From Paraspadella gotoi (lineage: Eukaryota > Chaetognatha): a DNA stretch of 64,000 nucleotides. Below are positions 54,781 through 64,000 of this stretch, one piece after another. The position numbers and the translations under genes are program-made. Numbering within the stretch: the first letter of the stretch is position 1; the number at the start of each line of letters is the position of its first letter. The stretch spans positions 368,415-432,414 of the forward strand of contig CM119268.1 in NCBI GenBank assembly GCA_051294375.1, in the 5' to 3' direction. The notes below the pieces were generated by a model. That model saw nothing but the letters and a program-made list of their open reading frames with translations. It was not told the origin of the DNA and made no database searches.

Positions 54781-55422
54781 GGCTCTCTTTTCTGAGAGTG
54801 TCTCATTTCTGGCTCTCTTTACTGAGAGTGCCTCATTGCTGGCTCTCATTTCCGAGAGTGCCCCATTTTTGGCTCTCATTTCCGAGAGTGTCCCATTTCT
54901 GGCTCTCTGTTCCGAGAGTGCCTCATTTCTGGCTTTCTTTTCCGAGAGCGCCTTATTAATGTTCATTTATCCCAGAATTTGATATTTAACCTTAACCTTA
55001 ACCAAATCCTGAACACCAAACCTAAACTCTTATCACTAACTTCTAAACTAATTTTTAAATAACAAGATCGGTTCAATGCGCCACAGTGAATTTATTTTTA
55101 TGTATATACACACTGCATCAGAATTCAATCTTTTATTCTTTATAGTTTTAGGATTTCTCGAAGGTAGCGTTACAGTCCCTTAGATTAGAGGTGTTTTCTG
55201 TCTTAAAAAATGAGCAACTATAAGCAAACTATGTGTATTTTAATGTAAGTGGTACAGACCGATGGACAAATGTACTGATCAACAGACCGACAGATCAACC
55301 AACTGACAGACTAACCAAAAAGTAACTTATAGAGTTGATTCGCGAATATTCATGGCACAATTAAAAAAATTAGGCTCACTTTAAATTTAAGATAAAATGG
55401 GGCGTTCTGGGAATAAAAGGCC
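54781..55422 (+). mobile_element. Element T, copy 1 (reference copy)
   Basis: Six exact-length 30-bp units at 54781-54960 (for example GGCTCTCATTTCCGAGAGTG plus CCCCATTTTT) and a seventh degenerate unit containing TTTATCCCAGAATTTGAT. A short telomere-like stretch (about 54988-55040) and a U copy (55070-55175) follow. The right end is AAATGGGGCGTTCTGGGAAT then AAAAGGCC at 55395-55422. The reverse complement of that end aligns with the 30-bp unit, so the tandem unit is an amplified terminal inverted repeat. No transposase. Confidence 0.75.
55070..55175 (+). repeat. Family U, copy 2, inside element T
   Basis: ATGCGCCACAGTGAATTTAT, CACTGCATCAGAATTCAATC and TTCTTTATAGTTTTAGGAT then TCTCGAAGGTAGCGTTA match 51500-51692. 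Confidence 0.6.
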
Positions 55423-56048
55423 GATGAGGCTCATCTAATCCCAACCCAGACGAAAATGACACCTTTCTAATCAACCGACTTTTTTTTTTTTGACCCAAAT
55501 TCTTCTCAAGGGAAAGGTAATTGTCCCTTAGTTTTCCTTTCTTTTGCTAATGATTGTCTTTTTCTGAATCTTTCACTTTTTATTATTTCCTATCTTATTC
55601 TGACTTTTCTTTAATCCACTAGTCTTCTTTTTCTATCTAATTCAGACTTCTCTTTTAATGGTTTCCTTAATTTTCATTTGAATGTTTTTTTTTCTTTCTC
55701 TTTTTTGACTTTCTTTTTTTCTGTTAATTCTTTTCTTTTTTCCCTTTATTTCTTTCTCTTTTTCCTTCTCACAATCATTTATGACTTTTCCCAACCAGGG
55801 CCTATTAGTTTTTTTTTTAAATCCAGCTTAACCAAAGTTTAAGCTAATGATCCCAGTTTTTTATTCTCACTTTTATTTTCATATTTCTTTTTTCATTTTT
55901 TTATGGTTTTCCGCAAACTTGATGCGATGATTTCATTTCTTAATGTCAATTTTTTTCTCTGCCTATTTTTATGAAATTGGTACAACCAATATAAAAATTT
56001 TATTAGACATCGTTATTTCCTTTCGTTTCGTGTGTGGTTTTAAAGATG
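55423..56048. other. T/C-rich unassigned stretch
   Basis: TTTTCTTTCT-rich DNA with no periodic unit and no gene. Confidence 0.7.
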
Positions 56049-56089
56049 ATAAAGGACGTTTTAAAATTGTTCAACAACGATTTTATTTG

Positions 56090-56135
56090 TATAAGACGGA
56101 CATGTTTCGGCTTATAATGTACAAGCCTTCATCGG
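56090..56135 (-). ncRNA. Hammerhead-like motif, left arm (one core change)
   Basis: Minus strand: CCGATGA, stem II GGCTT-GTACATTAT-AAGCC, then GAAACATGTCCGTC. Stem II is perfect. The core reads CCGATGA where CTGATGA is required, so activity is doubtful. Confidence 0.45.
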
Positions 56136-57261
56136 CGTCAAAAGATTATTTGTGAATTTCAAATAAAGTTTTGGCAGAGGAAAAGAGAAAGGAGAAGAGA
56201 GAGAGAGAGAGAGGGCAAAGTTTCCAACACAGAGTTGAGAGAAGAACAGTGGTAGATGTGAGGACAGGTCAAGGGTGAGGACAAGAATGAGCCAGATTGT
56301 GAAAAGAAACTAAATAGTGAAAAATTGGAGGAGAGAGAGAGAAGAGAGATAGAGAGAACATTTGAAAGATAATACATTTTTGTAAATGTACAACACGAGA
56401 TAAATTAGATTGTTTAGACTAAAGATGAAATAAATATTTAAACATTAACTATTAATAAATAATGGAGTGTGAAAAATTGAAAAATGAAAAAGTGAAATAA
56501 GTATTAATAAAGTATTAATATGAAATAAAGTGAAAGTTCAACGCAACAGGCGGAGACCTTTGTACAGGCAATGGGCAAAGATGCCCTCTCCTTCAACTGC
56601 AGCAACTCATTCCCTCTCTCTGTGGAGTGAGCGTCCACCAAAAGACCGGCTGCAGGAGGAAGGGGAGGAGTCCACAACTCATGTCGCCAAAGCGGCAAGA
56701 ACGGACAACCACCCATCTCGTCAGCAGACGAGAAGAGGGCAGTCGACAGGCGTACCAGGCCAGAGAGACTCTTAGGTAGCCCTTGGACTCTTCCCGCAAG
56801 GAAGCCTTCCCAGTCCAATGCACATAGGCTCAACCAACATGACCTTTCAGCCATTGACACGTCAATGACATCGACCACATCGTCAAGACCCTTCATTTGC
56901 TTCAACCAAAGGGGGCCAGCTCACTTTGAGCTCTTTCTTAATTCTTGAACTTTCACTTTATTTCATATTAATAACTTATTAATACTTATTTCACTTTTTC
57001 ATTTTCAATTTTTCACACTCCATTATTTATTAATAGTTAATTGTTATAAATATTTATTTCATCTTTAGTCTAAACAATTTATCTCTGTTGTACATTACAA
57101 AAATGTATTATCTTTTCAAATGTTCTCTCTATCTCTCTCTCTCTCTCTCTCAATTTTTCAACTATTTAGTTTCTTTTCACAATCTGGCTCATTCTGTCCT
57201 CACCTTGACCTGTCCTCAATCTGACCACTGTTCTTCTCTCAACTCTGTGTTGGAAACTTTG

Positions 57262-57292
<31 letters not shown>

Positions 57293-57338
57293 TTCCTCTG
57301 CAAAAACTTTATTTGAAATTCACAAATATCTTTGAGAC

Positions 57339-57385
57339 GCGATGTGAAGGCTTGTACATTTAAAGCCGAAACATGTCCGTCTTAT
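57339..57385 (+). pseudogene. Hammerhead-like motif, right arm (degenerate)
   Basis: GCGATGTGAAGGCTTGTACA then TTTAAAGCCGAAACATGTCC GTC. It is the inverted counterpart of 56090-56135 with the CTGATGA box altered to CGATGTGA. Confidence 0.4.
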
Positions 57386-57454
57386 TACAAAATAAAACGT
57401 TGTTGAACAATTTTAAAACGTCTTTATAAAAATTTTATTTTATTATTTTATTTT

Positions 57455-57550
57455 TAATTCTTTCCTAAACCATTGAAGAAAATTTCATTTTCAAAATTTA
57501 TTTTTAATCTCTTTCCTAAACCATTGAAGAAAATTTCATTTTCAAAATGT
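57455..57550. repeat. Two-copy tandem duplication of about 46 bp
   Basis: CTTTCCTAAACCATTGAAGA then AAATTTCATTTTCAAAAT occurs twice in direct succession. Confidence 0.9.
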
Positions 57551-57616
57551 TAAATATCTAGTTAAATTTATCAACTGAAAATAAAATAGTAAAAGATCCA
57601 GGCTTGTGAATTCTCA

Positions 57617-57633
57617 CTTTTAAACTCTCTCTC

Positions 57634-57673
<40 letters not shown>

Positions 57674-57805
57674 TCTCTCTCTCTTTCCTCTCCGCTCTGA
57701 AAAATTTAAATTCACTCGCTCTCCTTCCAACCAAGATTCTTCCTTAGTCGCCCGAGATTTGTAGTCTTGTAGTCGCTTACTCATTGTCTCTCTCGCTCTC
57801 TCTTT

Positions 57806-57862
<57 letters not shown>

Positions 57863-57905
57863 CTCTGCTCTCTCTCTCTCGTTGCTCTGCTCTCTCTCTC
57901 TCCTC
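57617..57905. repeat. (CT)n cluster
   Basis: (CT)n at 57635-57690 and 57785-57905 with single-base interruptions. Confidence 0.95.
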
Positions 57906-58157
57906 GGTCAAGGACAGCCATCGTGAATCAGGACTTAAACGCTTCTTTGTTATGCAAATTTTTTTCACGTATTTTTTTTCCTCCGTCATGGTGCGATGGA
58001 GCTATGGTGCTGGAGAGCAACGCAGTCTTTTTTTCACAAGCGTCGAGGTCATCCCTAAATTTTCTCTCTTTTTTTTATGTCGACTTCGCTCCTTTTTTCT
58101 CGTTCCGCCTCAAAAATCCCGGATCTGCGGAACTTTGCTACTTTTTAGTCTTCATTA

Positions 58158-58206
58158 TCGTCTGCCTCGTCGTTATCGTCGTCGTCGTTGTCATCGTTGT
58201 CGTTGT
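58158..58206. repeat. CGT/CGTTGT trinucleotide array
   Basis: ATCGTCGTCGTCGTTGTCAT type triplets. Confidence 0.85.
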
Positions 58207-58349
58207 ATATTAACTTTCCGAGCTTACGTTTCATAGTTTGACTATATTTCTTTTTTTTTTTTTAATTAAATTAAATTTTGTATATTCTGCTCCTTATTAT
58301 ATTTTTTCATGACTCTTTCTTTTTCCTTTATCCCCTGTTTCTCACTTTA

Positions 58350-59000
58350 TTTCTTTCTTTTTCTCTCCTTTCATCCATTTTATTCCTTTTCTCTTTCCTT
58401 TCCTCCCTTTTTCTCCTTTCCTCCCTTTTCCTCATTTCCTCTTTTTTTTCCTCAAATTTCCACATTTCCTCCTCCATTTCCTCCATTCTTCTCCATTCCT
58501 CTTTCCTCTCCTCCAATTTTTCTCCTTTCCTCCCTTTCCTCCATCGCAGAGACCTTCTCCATATTCTTTCTCTTCACCTGCCAAGGTCTCATCTCCATTC
58601 TCAGAGTGAGAAGGAAAACCACAATCGATGTCTCTTTCTTCCTCCTTTTTTTTCTTTTCTTTTTCATTTTTCTCTTCCTCCTTTTTTGTTCTTTCTTTTT
58701 CATTTTTCTCTTTTTTTTTTGTTCTTTTTTTTCATTTTTCTTTTCCTCCTTTTTTCTTCTTTTCTTTTTCATTTTTCTCTTCCTCGTTTTTTCTTCTTTT
58801 CTTTTTCGTTTTTCTCTTCCTCCTTTTTTCTCTTTTCTTTTTCATTTTTCTCTTCCTTCTTTTTTTTCATTTTTCTCTTCCTCCTTTTTTCTCTTTTCTT
58901 TTTCATTTTTCTCATCCTCCTTTTTTGTTCTTTTCTTTTTCATTTTTCTCTTCCTCCTTTTTTCCTCTTTTCTTTTTCATTTTTGTCTTTTTTTGTTCTA
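58350..59000. repeat. T/C-rich DNA with a 30-36-bp minisatellite
   Basis: TTTCCTCCCTTTTCCTC at 58390-58540. From 58640 to 59000 the unit is TTTTTCATTTTTCTCTTCCT then CCTTTTTTCTTC. The Phe-rich frames are artefacts of this. Confidence 0.9.
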
Positions 59001-59115
59001 TTCTCTTATCTTTTTTCCATCTTAAACTTTTTCTTAATCTTTGTTTTTGAATTTCTTTTAGCCGAAGTTTGTTTTTCACTTCTATTTTCTCCTACATGAA
59101 TTTTGCCTCCTTATT

Positions 59116-59530
59116 CTCTCTCTCTCTCTCTCTCTCTCAGACGAGGAGGAGATGAGATGGAAGGAGAAGCACGAGAGAGAAAACAAGAGCTTTGAGAGAG
59201 AGAGGGAGAGAGGAGGGAAAAACAAGAGATTAAGATATACCAGAGAAAGATAAAGAGTAGGAAGATAGAGTATATAAAGAGAAACAAGTTGGTGAGCGAT
59301 ATAGAAAAAAAGAGAGAGAGTGAATTGTGAGTTTGTGTCCTCGCCCCTTCGTGGGGGCGTGTGTCATTGAAGCATAATGACAAGAGAGAAGAGAAGAAGA
59401 GGAAAGAGAGTGAGAGAGAGAGGAGAGAGGAGAGAGAGAATGAGAGAGAGAGAGAGAGAGAGTCTGAGGAGAAGAGAGAGAGAGAGAGACAGAGCAGGAG
59501 AGAGACAGAGACGAGCAGAGAGAGAGAGGA
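59116..59530. repeat. (CT)n then GA-rich tracts
   Basis: (CT)n at 59116-59138. GA-rich DNA follows at 59150-59320 and 59375-59530, interrupted by a GTCCTCGCCCCTTCGTGGGG segment. Confidence 0.9.
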
Positions 59531-60790
59531 AGCCTTTCTGCCCAAAGTGCCCGACTTGGATTTTGGCCGGTGAGGGCAAAAACTTTTTTTTTTTTCAATG
59601 CGACTTGAAAAATTTAATTTGCATATTAGAAATGAGTCCAGATTAGAAGCCTTTCTAAACAATGAACCTTTTCTCATTCGTTCCATCAACTTTAGATTTA
59701 ACAAATATTTAGTCTTTTTTCCAGATATAATTTTCTGTTGTCAGCGACGAGTCGTATTGACGAAATCATTATTAAAGGATATTTTATTTCTTCTGAGATG
59801 TATATTAAATATTATTTTTCTTATCTTACTACGGTTTGTATTATTCAATTCAGATGTCGTTTATCTCTTCAGACGTAATATTTTTTTCTAACAATTGTCA
59901 CCTACTGTTCCCCTCTCCCATCAGCCGCGCTTTGCAGATGGCCAACAGATGGGCCAAAAGATGGGCCAACGATGGGCCAACTGCGAATTAATCTCGAATG
60001 AGTTTATTCAAATTTCTAATGCCCAGACGTCGACCATGAGATTTTCGTTTTAGAAATTTCGTTTCAGTCGATTTTGGAAGGCAAAACCTCTCATTTACAT
60101 AATTCGCAGAAAAGTTCAGGTATTACCCATAATACTCCCTTTGATAATAACTGTTTACCTTTTTTTAAGTAAAAAAAACCTGGTGACAACGACGACGACG
60201 ATTGACGACGACCGACGACGAATACTCGATTCCTTGTGAGATTTTTGTGATAAACGAGGCGAACGTGAATGATATCACAAGGCGAGGCGTCAACCAGGGT
60301 TTGGGAAAACGAAAGGGGTAGGGGGAAGATCAGGGTCAACAGGATGGCCATCGGTTGATGGGGTGGGGGCGTCCCGACAAGGTTCATAGCCGGGGGTAGT
60401 GGCAATCAGGGGGCTAATCAGGGTAGCAATCAGACGGGTCACTTTAAAGAGTCAACCAAATCTTAATCCAATTATCAAAATCGAAATTCAAATACAATTC
60501 GGAATAATTATGGTCGGAAAATATAATCTTTCTCTTTAAAACAAAGACTTGCTGACTCTCAAAAATATCAAAAATTTTAAAGACAAAGTTTCCTTTTTAG
60601 AGTTCAAGTATAGCTTAAAGTTTCAGATCGTTCATTACTGGAACAAATAATTACATTCATGACATTTTATTTACATATTATTTATCAGCCAGGTTTTATT
60701 TACGTTTCTATGAATTTCAAGTTTATTCCGATTTTTTAAGGCGAAATGATTCGTATATTAAGCTATCGGGCGAGCATTATTTGTTTCGGT
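59531..60790. other. Mostly non-repetitive stretch, no gene assigned
   Basis: A short GATGGGCCAA repeat (four copies, 59937-59985), a GAC array (60188-60224) and a G-rich segment (60300-60440). A 104-residue minus frame (60091-60405) has no recognisable domain. Confidence 0.55.
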
Positions 60791-60794
60791 TCAG

Positions 60795-60865
60795 AGAGAT
60801 GAGAGAGAGAGAGCGAGAGAGAGAGAAAAAGAGAGAGAGACGAGAGAGAGAGAGAGAGAGAGAGA

Positions 60866-60918
<53 letters not shown>

Positions 60919-61050
60919 AGAGAGAGACAGAGAGAGAGTTTTTTCCCCCATCGCACGTTTATGGATATTGGTTCCACCCGACGTTTTCACGTTAGTCTGC
61001 AAGAGATGTCAGCCTATTTCTCTTTCTCCCTCTCTCTCTCTCTTTCTGCT

Positions 61051-61116
<66 letters not shown>

Positions 61117-61125
61117 CTCTCGTGT
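60795..61125. repeat. (GA)n then (CT)n arrays, inverted relative to each other
   Basis: GA-rich at 60795-60940 and CT-rich at 61020-61120, with 80 bases of unique DNA between. Confidence 0.95.
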
Positions 61126-61379
61126 TTCTTCGCTGTCACTACCTTTACTCAGGACGTCAACCCTTCCTACTCTCGCAGGGAATTGCCTTTCCTTGTTTTG
61201 CTTCTTTGTGGTTTGTTTTGTTTAGCTCTTTGTTTCCTTTCCTTTGTTTTTTTGCCTGTGACATCGTCGACGTCATCGTCGTCGTCTTCCATTTGTTAAG
61301 TTAACGTCCTCAAAGTTTTACCTTTTACTGTAATTTTTTTTTTATAAAATTAAAGCCTTAGTTTTTTTATAACAATACT

Positions 61380-61765
61380 AGTACGACGACCGACGACGAT
61401 CGAACACGCGACACGACCGAGACGACGACGACGACGACGACAACCGACGACGGACGCGACGATACGCGACGGACGAACGACATACGAAAAGTTATTAAAA
61501 GAATCGTGGGAATATGAGGAAAAAAAAAAGTCGCTAAAAGAGCAAAGAAGATTCTTTCTGATTATGCGAGCCTCGATAGAAGAGAGACGCCAAATGCAGA
61601 CAACAAAGATGCAGAGACAAAAGAGAAGAGAGAAGAGGAGAGACGAGACAAGAAGCAGGACGAGACGAGACGGAGACGAGAGACGATGAAGAAGAAAGAG
61701 AGAGAGTGCGAGACGAGACGAGGGACAGGAGAGATCGAGAGGAGATGAGGTAGACGAGAGAGAAT
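61380..61765. repeat. Indel-rich CGA/GAC array and GAGACGAGAC purine DNA
   Basis: GACGAC triplets broken every few units by single-base gains (CGACCGACGACGAT) at 61383-61490. A looser GAGACGAGACG segment follows at 61620-61765. The indel pattern resembles raw long-read sequence. Confidence 0.85.
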
Positions 61766-63172
61766 AACCTGATGACGTTATTGCTTGTTTGGATAATAAG
61801 GAGGTTAATTATTTAGAATGGGAAAATAATAAAAGAAAAAAAGAAAAAAAAGAAAAAGAAAAAAATAACAGAATGAGATAAAAGAAAGAGAAATAAAACG
61901 AAAGAAAAAAAAAAAAAGAAAAAATGAAAATAAATAAATAAAATAAAATAAAAAATCATAAATATAAAATAATATAGATAAATAAAATAATAAAAACGGA
62001 AATCGATAAATTAAACGTAGTAACGGAAATAAAACGAAGCATAGCCACAGTCATCGAAATATTTTTATCGAAAAAGGTGGTAATCATATGTTAATAAGTT
62101 TTCGTTTAATCTGTCCAGGTTGTATCACAAGATAGCACGCAGAACGGGTTGTAAAAATTATTTATATCGGAGATATATCTTTTCTTTTTTGAAGCTCACT
62201 TTGTTTTGTTATTTGTAGACCCATTTTAAGTGATGAAAAACAAATTTTTTTTTTACTCATTGTCAATAACTGGATAGTTTTGGCATGGATATTTGATATT
62301 ATAAATTACTTAACAGTCATTTTCACGTGTATATTTAAGTTGTTCGAATACTAGCAAAGTCTAATGAAGCACGGCTGGATGCACCGGCCATTCCACTGGC
62401 ATTTTAATGGATTTTCATTCAATGATCAGGAAGCTACATATTTGACTTTTGTCCGCCGTGTCCGTGCTCTGTTACCATGGTGTTAATAATCAAATATTTG
62501 AAATAATTATTTTACAAAAATTCGATACAACTTGATTTATTTGTTACATATTCTTTTTAATAGAAAATTTTTATTTAAAAAAAGAAAAACCTTAGTTCTA
62601 ACTAGAACAAATTTAATTCGGAGAAAAAAAAATAAAGGCAAAAAATGACATAAGAGAAAGAAACAAGACCCAATTATTCATTAGGTTGAGAGATTAGAGG
62701 CAAGTTGTTTGTCAATGTTAATTCATTTCTTTTCATTTGAAAAGGAGATTTTCAAAATTTAATTTTTTTCGTAACGTGATAATTATCTTAGAATTTTTGC
62801 CCAAGTTATATTGCTAAGGTGAATTTAGGTATATCTAAGGTATATGGACGACATCATTGTCTTATCTGAATATTCTATATTCATATTTCCTTATTTTTTT
62901 GTCATCAATCCATATCCTCTTTTAATTGGCTTGTTTTTATGATGACAGCCTAATTTTGGGGCAATGAGTAAATGAGAAGGAGAAAAAAAATAGATACTTG
63001 ATTAATCAATACGAAATTTAGTGTTTAGAATTGTCTCTTACTGTTTTTACTATAAAAAATTCAGGAAAACGATCTAAGAAAACCATGATAGATATTATTT
63101 TCTCTTTTACCAAATTTAAAAAATCTTTTACAAACATATTTGCCATTTTAAGGTAACGAATAAGTTTTTTTT
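61766..63172. other. A-rich then AT-rich unassigned stretch
   Basis: Poly-purine AAAGAAAAAAAG at 61830-61930 and otherwise AT-rich DNA with no gene, RNA or repeat that I recognise. Confidence 0.6.
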
Positions 63173-64000
63173 AGTCGGATCTGCTTATCAGCAGATTCCC
63201 GACTCTTTATAACTCAACTTTTTATAACTCACTTTTTCGGTCCGTCGGTCCGCCCCTCATATTTCGGGCACACACTTATATACATGTCAGAACATCGAAT
63301 TATGATAAATTATTGCAAAAAAAATGATGTGTCCGTCCTGTCCGTTCGTGCTGTCTCGTCGTCCGTCGTCGTCCGTCCCGTCCCGTCCGTCCGTCCGTCC
63401 GATCCGTCCAACCTTAGCAAAAAAACCCAATTACTCGTGATTGGATGGATGGATTTAAATGAAATTTTTGTGTTGTGGATAGGTAAGTGTGTGATTGAGC
63501 TGGATATTAAGTTTCGATGGAATCGTCCGAGTGGAAATGAGTTTAAATGGAAAAAAAAAAAAAATATATTCACTATTTGAACACCAATTACTCATGAGTG
63601 GATGGGCTGATTGACCTGGAATTTTGTATGTGGGTAGGAAAGTGTGTTGATTGAACAGAAATCAAGTTTCGATGGAATAGTTTGAGTGGAAATGAGTTTA
63701 AATGGAAAAAAGAACAAAAAACCTGTTTTAACTAATTGATTATGCTTCTTTTTCCTTTTATGTTAAATGTATCTGCAGGATGTATTAATAAATCAAATAA
63801 TTAATCAGTTAATTAATCAATTAGTAAATAAATTAATCAATAATTAATTAATTAGTCAATCAATTCGTCCATTCCTTCCCATCTTTAGCAAAAAGCTCAA
63901 TAACTCGTGATTGGCTGGTTGGATTGGAATTAAATTTTGTGTGTGGGTAGGAAAGTGTGTGATAAAGCTGGATATAAAATTTCGATGGAATCGTGTGAGT
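63173..64000 (+). mobile_element. Family S element, copy G (runs off the window)
   Basis: Begins AGTCGGATCTGCTTATCAGC with a slightly damaged hairpin (GCAGATTCCCGACTC). A GTCCGTCCGTCC microsatellite with indels (63330-63415), repeated blocks containing AATTACTCGTGATTGGATGG and GAAAGTGTGTGATTGAGCTG, and TTAATTAA DNA follow. A third AATTACTC-like block starts at about 63900, so this copy has more internal repeats than copy C. Confidence 0.8.

Larger units (their letters stand above)
56049..57428. mobile_element. 1.4-kb palindromic element with hammerhead-like motifs in both arms
   Basis: The left arm 56049-56540 is found inverted at 56946-57428. Shared blocks include GGACATGTTTCGGCTTATAA, AAAGTTTCCAACACAGAGTT and GAGCCAGATTGTGAAAAGAA. 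The arms differ by scattered substitutions and indels. The 405-base loop is GC-richer and non-repetitive. This is the arrangement expected of two inverted Penelope-type pLTR copies around a body fragment, but no reverse transcriptase or GIY-YIG motif is visible. Confidence 0.75.

Noticed and set aside
56504-56905. 133-residue minus-strand frame in the palindrome loop as a gene
   Set aside because: No domain recognised, no start or splice context, and both ends run into the palindrome arms. Kept only as part of a finding.
60091-60405. 104-residue minus-strand frame with hydrophobic and Ser-rich parts
   Set aside because: Partly a translation of a GAC array and a G-rich segment; no domain.
1-64000. 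Dozens of open frames rich in Ser-Leu, Arg-Glu, Phe-Ser, Lys-Gly, Thr, Val or Asp
   Set aside because: They are translations of (CT)n, (GA)n, (TTTTC)n, (GAC)n and related tracts, open in several frames at once, without codon structure or domains.

Overview
The window is eukaryotic, probably from a repeat-rich invertebrate animal, but I cannot name the organism. Evidence: vertebrate-type telomere-like TTAGGG/TTAGGGA tracts, a tRNA-derived SINE with pol III A and B boxes, tRNA-Leu-like sequence, hammerhead ribozymes of the kind carried by Penelope-like retroelements, one consensus GT-AG-type splice donor after a plausible first exon, AT-rich non-coding DNA, and dense (CT)n, (CGT)n, (TTTTC)n and (TTTCC)n arrays. 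No operon-like gene layout or bacterial signal is present. Almost all of the reported open frames are Ser-Leu, Arg-Glu, Phe-Ser or poly-Asp translations of simple repeats and are not genes.

Layout. 1-4.3 kb: AT-rich DNA broken by gaps, most of them next to (CT)n. 4.3-5.9 kb: a dispersed element (called T here) with telomere-like cargo. 6.2-7.3 kb: a hammerhead motif, then a 952-bp foldback element. 7.3-13 kb: microsatellites and minisatellites. 8.2-18.3 kb: four copies of a family (S) with subterminal inverted repeats and a terminal hairpin. 15-22 kb: minisatellites and a second foldback. 22-25.2 kb: an inverted duplication and a direct duplication beside 25-N gaps. 25.5-28.2 kb: family R copies and trinucleotide arrays. 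29.3-31.8 kb: T copy 2 and its gap-fill duplicate. 32.2-41.5 kb: a 4.6-kb segment present twice in tandem around a 25-N gap; it carries the only good candidate coding exon (33166-33715, type II membrane protein). 41.9 kb: a short palindrome of two inverted hammerhead units. 43.7 kb: a SINE. 46-52 kb: S copies, (CGT)n, (GGC)18 and an indel-rich repeat. 52-55.4 kb: minisatellites and T copy 1. 56.0-57.4 kb: a 1.4-kb palindrome with hammerhead-like units in both arms. 57.6-63.2 kb: CT/GA arrays and unassigned AT-rich DNA. 63.2 kb to the end: another S copy.

The main content is therefore not genes but several non-autonomous element families that can be reconstructed by comparing copies inside the window: T (amplified terminal repeats around telomere-like arrays), S (Helentron/DINE-like), R (a recurring 200-bp unit), U, two foldbacks and hammerhead-bearing Penelope/retrozyme-like units. 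Assembly history matters too. Each of the four 25-N gaps sits beside a duplicated or inverted copy of its flank, with many single-base indels, which looks like over-filled gaps patched with error-prone long reads. Gene-copy or duplication claims from this scaffold should be discounted accordingly. All alignments and identities below were done by eye.
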